A DNA stretch of 64,000 nt from CAZJJK01 sp964546285. GTDB taxonomy: Bacteria; Spirochaetota; Spirochaetia; Treponematales; Breznakiellaceae. Position 1 is the stretch's first letter; each line of letters begins with the position of its first letter. The DNA lies in contig CAZJJK010000002.1 in assembly GCA_964546285.1 (NCBI GenBank), positions 46,265 through 110,264 on the forward strand, in the 5' to 3' direction. This document shows, one piece after another, positions 27,225 to 37,321 of the stretch. A program made the translations under genes and the position numbers. The notes beneath the pieces were generated by a model. That model saw only the letters and a list, made by a program, of their open reading frames with translations. It searched no databases and had not been told where the DNA came from.

Positions 27225-30200
27225 ATGAACCGACGCGCCCGCCTTATTTTAGCCATTCTAGCCACGGCTGTTTCCGTCTCCGCCGTGGCGCAAAAGACCT
27301 GGACCGGAGCGACAGACACGGCATGGGGTACCGCCGCGAACTGGGACCCGGCGGGCGTCCCCGCGGCGCTCGACCCGGTTATTTATCCCTCGACCTATAC
27401 CAACGCCCTTGTACCGACGGCTACTATCGTCGCCGGCGGCCTCACCGTCAAAGACGGCGCCGTTTTGGATACCGGCATTTATAACATGAACATAAGTGGA
27501 GGCCTTACGGTTGAAGCCGGCGCCGTCCTGAGAAAAAGCTCTGGAACCTTAACAATAAACTGCGTGACTCTCACAACGGGCGGGACCATTGAGGCTTCCG
27601 GGCTGAGCGTAAGCGCGACAGACTCCATAGCGATCAACGCCGGCGGAGCTATCAGCGCCTCGGTCTACGCGGCCGACTTAGAGGCCGCCGCGACGTTGAC
27701 GATAAACGGCGCTGTCAGCGCGGCGCAAAATGTGATATTGGAAGCGAATAGCATCGAAATAAACGGCGTCGTCAGCGCGGACGCCGAAAACATACAGCTA
27801 AAAACCGATACCCTCACGATCGGGACCAGCGCGTCCCTTAGCGGCGGCGGCCTATTCAAACTAATACCAAAAAGCGCGGAGAGAACCATAGGGCTGGGCG
27901 GCGAGAGCGGCGATCTTTCTTTAAGTTCCGCTGGCATCGGCGGCTTAGCCGATGGCTTCTCCAGTATCGTTATTGGCGACGCGGCAAGCGGCGCCATAAC
28001 GGCAGCCGCCGGCGTCAGCTTCAGCGATCCGGTATCGTTAACGAGCGGCGGCGACATCGCCATAGCCGGATTATCCGCGGCGAACGGCGCCGATTCCATC
28101 ACGGCCCAGGCCGCGGGGACCATATCGATTACGGGCGCGGTCCAGGCGGGCGGCGACCTCACGCTGACGGCGGACGACCTTGAGCTAAACGCCGCGCTCT
28201 CAGGCGGCGGCGTGCTCACTCTCGCGCCCAATAGCGGAAGGACCATGGCGATAGCGGCGAGCGGCGCCGAGTTCACCGTGACGGAAACGGAACTGAATCT
28301 GCTTGCCGACGGCTTTTCCCGCGTCGAGCTTGGCGCGGCTAACGCCGGGGCCGTAAGCGTGGAAGCCTACACGTTCAAGGACTCCGTCGCGATACGCGCG
28401 GCGGCGACAATAACGATTGCTGGCGCAGTGAACACGGCCGCCTCCGGCGACGGCATCGAGCTTGAAGCCAAAGACAGCGACGTCATCGTGAACGCGCCGC
28501 TGTCCGCCAACGGCGATCTCGCGCTCGCGGGCTCGTCGGCCCAAATCAACGCGAATTTGAATAGCGCGAGCGGCGATCTCACGCTCCGCGTCAATCAGCT
28601 TGACATAGCGGAAACAGCCAGCGTTAGCGGCTCGGGCGCGCTGACGATCAAGCCGTATACCTTGAGCCGTCCCATCGTCGTCGGCCAAAGCGGTGTCAGT
28701 ACTCAATTAGTGATAGACGACGCGGCTATTGGCCGTTTCGGGAGCGGCTTGAGCGAAATCATCATTGGCGGAACAGAGCTCCTTACCAGCGGATCGATGC
28801 TGATCGCTTCCGCCGCTTTCTCAGCCCCGGTCAGTTTCATCCATCCGGGGCCGATAACGGTCAACACGGAATCGGGCTTAGCCCTGCAAACGACTGGCGA
28901 TCTCGCTATCGCCTCAAAAACAGCGGCGGGGACGCCGTCCTCCGACGTCTCGCTGGGTGGTGCCGACGCTATTGACGCGGCGGGGACTTTACGGGTCACG
29001 GGCGCGGCGATAACGGCGACTAGGCCGCTTGAAGCCGGCGGCGACATCGAACTGACGCATTCAGGCGTATTAGAGGTCCAAACGGCGATAGCCGCGACCG
29101 GCGCGTTCACTGAAACCGGAACGGGGTCGGCGTCCGGCGCCGGCAACGCCGTCCTTTGGCAAGCTAATTTGACAGCCGACAGCGCTTCCTTCAACCGTCC
29201 GGTCGTTTTTTCAGGCGCCAACGAGCTTTCCCTTAACGCGGCCAACGGCCTAACTTTCACTCAGGTCCATATCGATAGCGTAATGCTGACTTTAGCCGCG
29301 GGCTCTTCCGCGATCACGGCGGGCGACGTCCATTGCTATGCCCCGGGAAAAACGCTGAGCCTCGCTTCAGACCTTAACGCCAACAACTTCGTCCTCTACG
29401 CCGGGACCGTGAACAGCGGCGGCAGACCATCCTGGACGCTCAAGGTCGCCGAGGACTTAGTCATTTTAGGCGGCGGCTACGCGGAAGACGACACGGAGAG
29501 CGGCGTCACCGGCTTATTCGCCTATGACCATTCAGCCCGGGGAAAGACTCTTAATGCTTATGTGGTAAACAAAATAGCGGATGACAATGTCGAATTGAGG
29601 AGCGCCGTTCTCGCTACGGGAACGTCAATCTCATACGGCGCCAGCCTCAACGATCTCTCTGGCGCCGTTTTTGATGTGGGTAAAAATTTCTATATGAACG
29701 GCGCCAGCCTCAATAGCGCGGGCGGCGCGTGGACGCTCTACCTCCACGAGGACATCGGCGATTCGTCAAAAGCCTTCGCCGAAGCCTATAACGGCTCGGT
29801 TAAAAGTTGCGCGGCGAGCGACGGCGTTGGCGGCGCTAACGGCGAGCGCTGGGTCGCGGCCGCCGAAAACGTCACGGACGGCGGCGGCAATAGCGGCTGG
29901 GCCTTTGGCCAATCCGCGCTGCTGCCGGGGCAGACGCCGGTGGACATAGCCGCGTCCGCCGCCGCGGCCGATCCGGCCACGGCTCTGATCGGCGTCTCCA
30001 CCGTTTCCGACGATTACCTTTGGATAGAGATAGACGGCGCCGACGGCGCTCTCTTTGAGAATTCCAATAACGAGATCTATATCGCCTGCCGTAATAACGC
30101 GCTTACGATACACAACGGTACGGTTTTGATTAGTAATACTTATATCAGAATCGATGGCTTAACGCCCATTTCCACCCAAGGCGCCGGCGACCTGAAGGGC

Positions 30201-32927
30201 TTTTACGCGAAAGTGGCCGCCGAAGATCGCTGGAACACCGACGCGACGGGACTGAGCGCGGGCGCGGGCACCGATAGGGGGAGGAGCGGGGAATCCCCCG
30301 CTCAGCGGTCCATTGTCCCCAATTTCAGCGTCCCAAAAGCGACAGGCAGCCTCTTCATGGCGCTCAAGGACAACCGAGGCAACCGGCTAAAGGATTACGC
30401 CGCGACGGACAAAACCTTAACCGCGGTCGCCGACCGGACCCGCCCAGCCTTGATCGGCGCGGCGATAGGACGGGCGCCTCATGTGGCCCCCAGCGCGCCC
30501 GCCTTCGCGGGTTATGAGCCCTACGACGCGCATAATTACATCGAGCTAAAATATTCCGAGGCGATCAACGCCGGACCGAACGCCGCCGCCGGCCTCTTCA
30601 GCCTGCCCCACGACGCCGCTGTCGTCAACTGGCGGGCCGATACCGCCTGGAACGGGGCCCTCAGCGCCACGGTGGGCGCGCCAACCACGGCGACGGAAGC
30701 GGCCGGCGCCATCGGCGGCGATCTGCCGCCGGCGCTAAATCAATTTTCCTTAGCCGGTTGGCTGCGCGTCACCGGAGCGCAGCAGACAGCCAATCCGAGC
30801 GCCCGCGGCGCGACGCCCAGGGGCGGCGTGGTGCCGCCAAACGCGGGCATTGAACCCGACGGCCCCGCGTCAAACGCCTTTTACCGAGACAGCGCGACGC
30901 CCGATACGGTCCGCGTCTATATCGCCGGCTGGGCGGAGGACGCTCTAGCGGCCGGGAAAAGCTATAAATGGAATTGGCCGGGCTGGGTAGCGGGCTTGGA
31001 AGAACCCAGGGAAAACTGCGTCGTGCCCGCCAACCCCAATATCCGCGACCTGGCCGGCAACGGCATAGAACCGACCCAAGATCCTTCCGACTCGCGGTAC
31101 GGCAATGGCGGCGATAAAGAAACCATCGTAATCGCGCCGCTCGGCGACGGTTGGGATACCGACCCGCCGGCCGCCGCCGTGACGCATGACCCGGCCGATT
31201 GGGCAGCGCGGAACAACGAAATCGTCGCCAAGGACAATGATGGATCGGACTATATCGACCGCGTCGAATTCCATTTTTTAGACGACAGCTCGCGGCTTCA
31301 GAATTGGGCCACCATGCGCGGCTGGTTCAACGGTTCCACCTACCCGCCGCCAGACGGCTCCATCCTTTCCGGCACTCTGCCCGACACCGACGGCGGCATC
31401 AGGTCCTGCACCCTGGACAATCCTAACGCCTTCAGCTTCTCCCTTACGCGCTACGGCAGTTATAGCACGGGTATCGGCCTTCTTTATGATGAAACGGTGG
31501 ATTTCCCCACGCTCTTCGGCAACGCCAGCGGTAGTCCTATCGCGAAAATGGATGATCCCTATTTCAGTTTGACTGTCTCTGAAAACGGCCATTGGCCTAG
31601 CCAGAATCCGATCTATGTCGTCTACAACGCCGAGGCGGGTCGGCTGACAGACCTAGCCGGAAACCTCTTGGACTCTATCGCCAGTTCAAACGCCCTCCGC
31701 TCCACCGAGCAAACGCCCCCAAGCTTCAGCCTAAGTCTGGCCGCGCTGGGAAAAACAAGACTCTATGTTCAATTGAATGAAGCTATTCAAACGGCGGAAT
31801 TGCCGGCGAACAATGTATCGCCCTTTGATATTATCAATACCGAAGATAACCCGTTTACGGGTTTTAACGTTCAGCACTGTCTACCGCTGGACGTCAGCGA
31901 AGGGACGACCCGCGCTCTGGAATTAACCCTGGATAACCCAGCGACGATCACTTTATTACTGAACGGCCGCCTCAAGCCCAAGACGGTACACAATTTCCCC
32001 GATCCCCTGACCAGCGTGCCGGGCGACGGCTCCTATCTTGTGGACTCGGACGGATACGCTATGCCACCGGCCGAAACCCATCGCGTCACCGATCTGGGCT
32101 TGGGTTTGGTGGAGGTCTTCATGGCCTCCGACGGCGTCCATGAACCCGGTTTACTTGGGCTGAATAGTGGCGCCCTTACCGTTTTTGACGGCTCGGGCGA
32201 GCTCTTGCCGGAGGACGTTAGCGTCTATTGCCGCTTGGCCGAAGACGAGTCCGCCGCCTTGCCGGAGCCCCTTCTTTATTTCGATCTAAACCCCGCGGCG
32301 AATACGCGGCCGGTCATCGCCTACCCCGAGCGGCTGGCGGGCAAGGCTTTCTGGCTCCCGACCGTATTGCCTGGTTTTACCGCCGTCGCCGCGCCAGCCA
32401 GGTCCGCCGAGGCGGAACCGCCTATAGCGGGCCTATCGCGGACCTTTATCGTCCGGAAAGCGGACGCGGAAATACAGGCCGGGAGCGAAACCCAATTCCT
32501 CTTTGGCTTTCTCGAGCCGGCCGGCGTTGGATCGCCGCCGCTCTACGCGGCCAGGCTACTCAATCCGGCTGAGGACAGCGCCTTAAATCTGCTTAATTTT
32601 GATCTCTGGCGCTATAAACTGCGCGGCATGACAAGCCAAAAGGGCGGCGTTACCATTCTCAATAATGTCATAGATTCCGGCAAAGCGGAAAAAGCGATAA
32701 TCCGAGTGGTTTTAGCTAAAGCGGGACTAATAGAGCTGAGAGTGTACAGCTTGGATGGGGATATCGTCAAAACCCTGCACCGCTCTCAAGCGGCTTCTGG
32801 CAGTCATGATTTTAGCTGGGACGGCACAAACGCCGGGGGACGACCAGTCGCTCGCGGGATATATTTCGTCCGGGTCAACGCCCCCGATCTGGATGAGATA
32901 CGAAAGATAATGGTTATAAAGGAATAG
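27225..32927 (+). CDS. Large secreted beta-repeat protein with C-terminal FlgD-like Ig domain
   Basis: 1,900 residues. A signal peptide (MNRRARLILAILATAVSVSAVAQ) is followed by KTWTGATDTAWGTAANWDP, a motif often seen at the start of autotransporter-type beta-helix passengers. Residues about 50-800 are Gly/Ala/Ser/Thr-rich repeats of the haemagglutinin/beta-helix kind (recurring LTLxPxxxxRxIxLG...GFSxIxIG). The middle (about 950-1,780) has Ig-like or Big-type segments (LKYSEAIN..., TDLAGN). The last 85 residues (VYSLDGDIVKTL, FSWDGTNAGGRPVARGIYFVRV) match the FlgD-like Ig domain used as a C-terminal domain in many secreted proteins. There is no C-terminal barrel, so it is not a classical autotransporter. 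GGAGGAG precedes ATG 27225. Confidence 0.82.
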   Translation: MNRRARLILAILATAVSVSAVAQKTWTGATDTAWGTAANWDPAGVPAALDPVIYPSTYTNALVPTATIVAGGLTVKDGAVLDTGIYNMNISGGLTVEAGAVLRKSSGTLTINCVTLTTGGTIEASGLSVSATDSIAINAGGAISASVYAADLEAAATLTINGAVSAAQNVILEANSIEINGVVSADAENIQLKTDTLTIGTSASLSGGGLFKLIPKSAERTIGLGGESGDLSLSSAGIGGLADGFSSIVIGDAASGAITAAAGVSFSDPVSLTSGGDIAIAGLSAANGADSITAQAAGTISITGAVQAGGDLTLTADDLELNAALSGGGVLTLAPNSGRTMAIAASGAEFTVTETELNLLADGFSRVELGAANAGAVSVEAYTFKDSVAIRAAATITIAGAVNTAASGDGIELEAKDSDVIVNAPLSANGDLALAGSSAQINANLNSASGDLTLRVNQLDIAETASVSGSGALTIKPYTLSRPIVVGQSGVSTQLVIDDAAIGRFGSGLSEIIIGGTELLTSGSMLIASAAFSAPVSFIHPGPITVNTESGLALQTTGDLAIASKTAAGTPSSDVSLGGADAIDAAGTLRVTGAAITATRPLEAGGDIELTHSGVLEVQTAIAATGAFTETGTGSASGAGNAVLWQANLTADSASFNRPVVFSGANELSLNAANGLTFTQVHIDSVMLTLAAGSSAITAGDVHCYAPGKTLSLASDLNANNFVLYAGTVNSGGRPSWTLKVAEDLVILGGGYAEDDTESGVTGLFAYDHSARGKTLNAYVVNKIADDNVELRSAVLATGTSISYGASLNDLSGAVFDVGKNFYMNGASLNSAGGAWTLYLHEDIGDSSKAFAEAYNGSVKSCAASDGVGGANGERWVAAAENVTDGGGNSGWAFGQSALLPGQTPVDIAASAAAADPATALIGVSTVSDDYLWIEIDGADGALFENSNNEIYIACRNNALTIHNGTVLISNTYIRIDGLTPISTQGAGDLKGFYAKVAAEDRWNTDATGLSAGAGTDRGRSGESPAQRSIVPNFSVPKATGSLFMALKDNRGNRLKDYAATDKTLTAVADRTRPALIGAAIGRAPHVAPSAPAFAGYEPYDAHNYIELKYSEAINAGPNAAAGLFSLPHDAAVVNWRADTAWNGALSATVGAPTTATEAAGAIGGDLPPALNQFSLAGWLRVTGAQQTANPSARGATPRGGVVPPNAGIEPDGPASNAFYRDSATPDTVRVYIAGWAEDALAAGKSYKWNWPGWVAGLEEPRENCVVPANPNIRDLAGNGIEPTQDPSDSRYGNGGDKETIVIAPLGDGWDTDPPAAAVTHDPADWAARNNEIVAKDNDGSDYIDRVEFHFLDDSSRLQNWATMRGWFNGSTYPPPDGSILSGTLPDTDGGIRSCTLDNPNAFSFSLTRYGSYSTGIGLLYDETVDFPTLFGNASGSPIAKMDDPYFSLTVSENGHWPSQNPIYVVYNAEAGRLTDLAGNLLDSIASSNALRSTEQTPPSFSLSLAALGKTRLYVQLNEAIQTAELPANNVSPFDIINTEDNPFTGFNVQHCLPLDVSEGTTRALELTLDNPATITLLLNGRLKPKTVHNFPDPLTSVPGDGSYLVDSDGYAMPPAETHRVTDLGLGLVEVFMASDGVHEPGLLGLNSGALTVFDGSGELLPEDVSVYCRLAEDESAALPEPLLYFDLNPAANTRPVIAYPERLAGKAFWLPTVLPGFTAVAAPARSAEAEPPIAGLSRTFIVRKADAEIQAGSETQFLFGFLEPAGVGSPPLYAARLLNPAEDSALNLLNFDLWRYKLRGMTSQKGGVTILNNVIDSGKAEKAIIRVVLAKAGLIELRVYSLDGDIVKTLHRSQAASGSHDFSWDGTNAGGRPVARGIYFVRVNAPDLDEIRKIMVIKE

Positions 32928-32933
32928 CCTTGG

Positions 32934-34718
32934 ATGACTGGAATAATTACAGGCTTAAGCTATATTATACAAAGATATATATCGATTAAGCCCCTGGCTT
33001 TTCCCCTTGTCTGCGCCGCGGCGCTCAGCGCCTGCGTCATCTATCCCGAGGGCGTCTATCCACCGGCCGAAAAAAGCCTTGACCTGAATGGCCGAACGGC
33101 GCTAACGGTGGAGACGGCTTGGTTCGGGCAAGCCGACACCCTCCGGTTGACGCTCAGCGGAACCCAGAATAAGCGCCTCGTGGCGCTCAAGCTGAATCCA
33201 GGCCCAAACGCCATACCCTATGGCGATTCCGGCTCTTTAAGCTTCGTCTTCGCCCATGACAAGGCGAAAGCGCAAGCTGACGCGCGGACGCCGCCCGCCT
33301 TGGATGACGCGGCGCCCTTACGGCCCCACCCCCTGCCCCATCGGCCTTCCCTTGAATGGGACGCCGCGAAGGACGGCTCAAGCGCCGCCGCGAAAAGTCT
33401 TCTCCCGACAAGCGAAGCTCTAAAGGCAGAGCTCAACCAGACAACGTACTTTTGGGTGGAAAATAGGCAGGGCGCTTTCACCACGATAGAAGCGGAACTG
33501 TCTTATATCAGCGCTTCGGCCTATTTCTGGGTCGCCACCTCCGGGGAGAGCGGCGAGACGGGCCTTTCCAGCGGCTTCGATATAGGAGCCCTAACGCTGG
33601 ACCGCATCAAGCTCCTTGCCAACGCCTTTGATACCATCAAGCCGCGCCTCAACGCCATTTTCGGGTACGAAAGCGGCGGGGAGCTGACAGGAGACGGCGG
33701 AGAGGATGGGGATAAGTATATTTCCATTCTGCTTTACGATATCGATTTTGACTACGCCGAGGCTCAGGCAAGCGGCGTGTACGGCTATTATTGGTCTAAG
33801 GACGAAGCCGACGCCACACCCTTCCCCACCGAAGGGACAAGCCCGCCCCCTGGCGTAACGCCTTCAAACGGCCGGGAAATGTTCTATCTGGACGCCCCCT
33901 TCGTCCAGCTCTATCCCTACGCCCAGGTCTCCACCCTAGCCCACGAATACCAGCACATGATCAGCTATAATGAAAATTATGGGGCTTGGCCATCCACCTG
34001 GATCAACGAGTTATATTCCTTAACCGCGGAAGACCTGATGGAGTCACGTTTCCAAACGGATTATAGAAAAGGCTATCTAGGAGATGACGACCCAGGTTAT
34101 CAAAGGGACTATGATGGCGCCTATTACCGGGCTTTACGCTTTGTCAAGGGCGATTATCTGCTAGCCGGCTTGGATAGCGCCTGGGGCTTTGGTACGGAGG
34201 ATTATTCCGCGGCGTATCTGTTTGGCGCCTATCTGTCGCGCGCCTACGGTGGCGCGCCCTTCTTAAGCGCGGCATATAAGGCGGGCCCTGAGCTCAGCGC
34301 TCTAATCGGCGTTATTCGGCAGGCTTGTAGCGGCGCTTTGTCCGGTGTTACGGTTCACGAGGGCGCTTTCCAGCCGCCTGAGAACGCGGCCGATTACGGC
34401 GTTTTCCTTAAAACCTTGTCGCTTGCCCTCTTTGGCCTAGGCGCGGACGAACAGCCAGAAAAATCACCCTTGCTAAACGCTAACGCGCCAGCCTCCACAT
34501 CCAGTCAAGATACGCTTCTCCCCTTGGACTTGGTCAATAATCCGCTAGGTCACTTCTTTTTCCTCTCCTATTCCGATGAAGGGGAGCTTCCGGCGCGCGG
34601 TTTATCCTTTCACCACAATTCTCTTTACAACCAAGACGATATTGTTAACGTTGACACAATAAGTTTGGCTATCATCAGGCCGGAGGCGCCAGGCTCTTTC
34701 ATCCTGCTGTTTATTTAA
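32934..34718 (+). CDS. M30-type zinc metallopeptidase lipoprotein
   Basis: A 594-residue predicted lipoprotein peptidase. The N-terminus ends in a lipobox LSAC with Cys34. The zinc site is H337-E338-Y-Q-H341, with E359 in WINELYSL as the likely third ligand, the gluzincin arrangement typical of peptidase family M30 (hyicolysin) and relatives. Residues about 35-200 hold an Ig-like or prodomain-like region. The gene starts seven bases after the previous stop, so the two surface proteins form an operon, and the peptidase may process the large secreted protein or an external substrate. The upstream ribosome-binding site is weak, so the start could lie slightly downstream. Confidence 0.85.
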   Translation: MTGIITGLSYIIQRYISIKPLAFPLVCAAALSACVIYPEGVYPPAEKSLDLNGRTALTVETAWFGQADTLRLTLSGTQNKRLVALKLNPGPNAIPYGDSGSLSFVFAHDKAKAQADARTPPALDDAAPLRPHPLPHRPSLEWDAAKDGSSAAAKSLLPTSEALKAELNQTTYFWVENRQGAFTTIEAELSYISASAYFWVATSGESGETGLSSGFDIGALTLDRIKLLANAFDTIKPRLNAIFGYESGGELTGDGGEDGDKYISILLYDIDFDYAEAQASGVYGYYWSKDEADATPFPTEGTSPPPGVTPSNGREMFYLDAPFVQLYPYAQVSTLAHEYQHMISYNENYGAWPSTWINELYSLTAEDLMESRFQTDYRKGYLGDDDPGYQRDYDGAYYRALRFVKGDYLLAGLDSAWGFGTEDYSAAYLFGAYLSRAYGGAPFLSAAYKAGPELSALIGVIRQACSGALSGVTVHEGAFQPPENAADYGVFLKTLSLALFGLGADEQPEKSPLLNANAPASTSSQDTLLPLDLVNNPLGHFFFLSYSDEGELPARGLSFHHNSLYNQDDIVNVDTISLAIIRPEAPGSFILLFI

Positions 34719-34767
34719 GACCTGTAACCGCCTTTCACCGTTGACGCGAAGCGCTTTCCATAGCAAT

Positions 34768-35130
34768 ATGAATGCCATGATTGACCTGCGCAAGTATCCG
34801 CGCTATACATCTTTAGCTCAGGCGCGTCTTTCCGGTGAGGATGTTGGGGAAGCGGTCTTAAAAGACATGAGCGTAACCGGTTGCCGCTTAGAGTTCAGCG
34901 CGCCAATCGCTCCCTTGGTAGGTGATCGTTTCAGGCTTTTAGTCATTCCCGAACTGCGATCGGAGGTGGAGCCCTTTGAGTTGATGGTTGAAACGCGCTG
35001 GAACCGAGTCGCGGTGGACGCGTACGAGGTTGGCTTCGCGATTATCGCCTCACCCAAGGGCAAGGCCTTTCAACGTTATCTGGATTATCTGGTGTATCGC
35101 GGCCTCAATCATCATGTTCCCATGGCATGA
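34768..35130 (+). CDS. PilZ-domain protein (c-di-GMP receptor candidate)
   Basis: About 120 residues comprising essentially one PilZ domain. The RxxxR motif is RKYPR near the N-terminus and the second motif is DMSVTG (D/N-x-S-x-x-G), both needed to bind cyclic di-GMP; the C-terminal beta strands FELMVETRWNRV and YEVGFAII follow. No effector domain is attached. ATG 34768 and ATG 34777 are both possible starts, and neither has a clear ribosome-binding site. Its stop overlaps the start of the next gene (ATGA), so it is coupled to an RNA methyltransferase, an unexpected partner. Confidence 0.85.
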   Translation: MNAMIDLRKYPRYTSLAQARLSGEDVGEAVLKDMSVTGCRLEFSAPIAPLVGDRFRLLVIPELRSEVEPFELMVETRWNRVAVDAYEVGFAIIASPKGKAFQRYLDYLVYRGLNHHVPMA

Positions 35131-36059
35131 CAAGCGAAAACATAGCTGGCGCGATCTTCCAAAGCGCCGACGGTTTTGAATCCCAGCTGGACAAGGAACT
35201 AGGAAGCGCGGCGCTTAGCTGGGGCTCCCTGCGTTATCTAGTTTCCCCGCCGGAACGGGTTTATTGGGCTAAAAACCGATGGCTGGCCCCTTTTAAGCTT
35301 ACTTTCGATTCCATCAGTCAAGCCGCCCGCGCTCTTCGCGATATCCAACGCAACTGGGCTCTCGTTCCCGTCGCCAGTCATCGCCGCGCCGCGCTTATCC
35401 AGGCGCGGTTGCCTGTCATAACGCGAAAACCCCGCCCCTTTCCCTGGGTACCGCCCGCCGCCCCTATGGGCGCCTGGTCCCTTTTGGACGATCACAGCTT
35501 AGTCGCTTCCCCCCTTTGCTCCAGCCCCTTCCCGGGCGGCGATATCGAATTTGAGGAAAACAAAACCGATCCGCCTAGCCGAGCTTATTTGAAGCTGTAT
35601 GAAGCGCTGGCCAGGCTGGGGCGCTTTCCCTCCCCAGGCGAGCGCGTGCTGGACGCGGGAGCCGCGCCGGGCGGCTGGAGCTGGGTTTTGGCCGGTTTAG
35701 GCGCGCGGGTACTGGCCGTAGACCGCGCCCCGCTTGATAAAACCTTGTCCGCGTTGGAAAACGTGGAATTTATCCAACATGACGCTTTTACCCTGCTTCC
35801 CAGCGACCTTGGCCAGATGGATTGGGTTTTTTCCGATGTGATTTGTTATCCGCCTCGGCTACTTTCTTGGGTGAAAGCGTGGCTGACATCCGGCCTATGC
35901 CGCCGATTTGTATGCACTATTAAAATGCAGGGCGAATTTGATAGGGAAACGACAGACGCTTTCGCGGAGCTTGGCGCTTGCCAACTTATCCATCTTTGCT
36001 ATAATAAGCATGAACTTACCTGGATCTCGGCCCCCGCTGACAAGGAAGAAGACAGGTGA
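35127..36059 (+). CDS. FtsJ/RlmM-like rRNA 2'-O-methyltransferase
   Basis: 310 residues, Rossmann SAM methyltransferase. Motif I is LDAGAAPGGWSW (about 175-186). The K-D-K-E catalytic tetrad of FtsJ-type enzymes is visible as K156 (SRAYLK), D237 (FSDVI), K266 (CTIKMQG) and E296 (NKHELTW). The N-terminal 150 residues are the substrate-recognition region, as in RlmM, which methylates C2498 of 23S rRNA in E. coli. Length is somewhat below E. coli RlmM. It overlaps the PilZ gene by four bases and precedes an RlmL-like enzyme. RlmM is the best guess; another FtsJ-fold rRNA target is possible. Confidence 0.8.
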   Translation: MTSENIAGAIFQSADGFESQLDKELGSAALSWGSLRYLVSPPERVYWAKNRWLAPFKLTFDSISQAARALRDIQRNWALVPVASHRRAALIQARLPVITRKPRPFPWVPPAAPMGAWSLLDDHSLVASPLCSSPFPGGDIEFEENKTDPPSRAYLKLYEALARLGRFPSPGERVLDAGAAPGGWSWVLAGLGARVLAVDRAPLDKTLSALENVEFIQHDAFTLLPSDLGQMDWVFSDVICYPPRLLSWVKAWLTSGLCRRFVCTIKMQGEFDRETTDAFAELGACQLIHLCYNKHELTWISAPADKEEDR

Positions 36060-36062
36060 CAA

Positions 36063-36091
36063 TTGCACATTTCTTGAACTAATGTTAAATT
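36063..36091 (+). promoter_or_regulatory. Candidate promoter giving a leaderless transcript of the RlmL-like gene
   Basis: TTGCAC (36063-36068), a 17-base spacer, TAAATT (36086-36091). The predicted start is at or within a base or two of ATG 36098, and no ribosome-binding site precedes that ATG, which together suggest a leaderless mRNA. The match to consensus is modest. Confidence 0.35.
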
Positions 36092-36097
36092 ATAAGA

Positions 36098-37321
36098 ATG
36101 ATGACGGCCGCGGCCCTCTGCGCAGTTGGCGCGGAAAAGGCTCTTTCAAACGAACTTAGAAAACTAAAGCTGCCTATCGCTTTCTCCGGTTTTGGCCGCG
36201 TTCATTTTCAGGCGGACTTGGCTGGCTTGTATCGCGCCTTAATGTCGCTGCGGAGCGCCGATAGGGTTCTGCTGGAAGCCGCGTCCTTTCAGGCTCCAGA
36301 CTTTGACGCCTTATTTGAGGGGATTCGCGCCGTCAGTTGGGAAAATTTTATTCCAAAGGGCGCTACAGTCGTCATCACCAAGGTAAGGACCAGGGCTTCC
36401 ACGCTTAGCGCCGCGACTAGTATCCAATCGGTCAGCCATAAAGCTATAGCCGAACGCCTATGCGCCGCCTGGGGGGTAAACCGGCTAGACGACGACGGCG
36501 CACCGGCTGAACTGAGAATCTATATAGAGAAGGACCGCGTTTATGTCCTTTTAGACCTGAGCGGCGAAGCGCTGTTCCGCCGAGGGTACCGGACCGCTGG
36601 CGGGACGGCGCCGCTCAGGGAGACCCTCGCCGCGGCTATTTTACTGCTCTGCGGCTGGAAACGGAAAACGCCGCTCTATGATCCCTGCTGCGGGTCCGGA
36701 ACCTTTATCGCTGAGGCTCTTTTATACGCCTGGAACGCGGCGCCGGGGCTAGGCCGATCCTTTACCCTGTCCGAATTGGCGATAGGGGACCGGCTGGTGG
36801 AAGCGAGGGTGCGTTCGGACCTGCTTGACCAGGTAAACTTTGACTATGAAATACGCGTGGGCGGCAGCGATATCGATCCAAAAGCGATCGACATAGCCAG
36901 AGCGAATATTCAACGGGCCTTTACTCTAGCCCGAGGGAGGCAGTCGCGCGGAGCTTACAACGCCGCGAGCGAGAGCGAGCTTATGCACGCGCCTTCCGGC
37001 CTCTTGCCAAAACTTGCGGTTCTGGACTTCGCCGACGCCAAGCCCGCCTGGCCAGACGGCTTGCTTGTGGCCAATCCACCCTATGGCATGCGCTTGGGCG
37101 ACCGCGACCAGGCTGAGGCCAGCTATAGCGCTATGGCGGCTTTAGCGAAGAATTTTCATGGCTGGGCTTTAGCCCTTATCTCTGACCACCCCGGTTTTGA
37201 GTCACACTTTGGATACGCCGCGGATTCCGTTCGTGATATAACTAACGGAGCCTTGCGTTCATATTTATACTGGTACGACCACTTGGGGGGACGCGCCGAT
37301 GTCGATCATCGTAGAGCATGA
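36098..37321 (+). CDS. RlmL-like 23S rRNA guanine-N2 methyltransferase (THUMP + UPF0020 MTase)
   Basis: 407 residues. An N-terminal ferredoxin-like/THUMP region (about 1-160) is followed by the UPF0020 methyltransferase domain. It has motif I YDPCCGSGTFIAEA (about 195-210), GSDIDPKAIDIARANI and the catalytic N326-P-P-Y-G330 motif of N2/N6 methyltransferases. The family includes RlmL (m2G2445 of 23S rRNA). Start is ATG 36098 or the next codon (ATG ATG), with no clear ribosome-binding site. Its end overlaps the TetR gene by 23 bases in another frame. Confidence 0.87.
   Translation: MMTAAALCAVGAEKALSNELRKLKLPIAFSGFGRVHFQADLAGLYRALMSLRSADRVLLEAASFQAPDFDALFEGIRAVSWENFIPKGATVVITKVRTRASTLSAATSIQSVSHKAIAERLCAAWGVNRLDDDGAPAELRIYIEKDRVYVLLDLSGEALFRRGYRTAGGTAPLRETLAAAILLLCGWKRKTPLYDPCCGSGTFIAEALLYAWNAAPGLGRSFTLSELAIGDRLVEARVRSDLLDQVNFDYEIRVGGSDIDPKAIDIARANIQRAFTLARGRQSRGAYNAASESELMHAPSGLLPKLAVLDFADAKPAWPDGLLVANPPYGMRLGDRDQAEASYSAMAALAKNFHGWALALISDHPGFESHFGYAADSVRDITNGALRSYLYWYDHLGGRADVDHRRA

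Noticed and set aside
27225..32927. Classical type V autotransporter
   Set aside because: The N-terminal beta-helix resembles a passenger, but the C-terminus is a FlgD-like Ig domain and not a 12-strand barrel.
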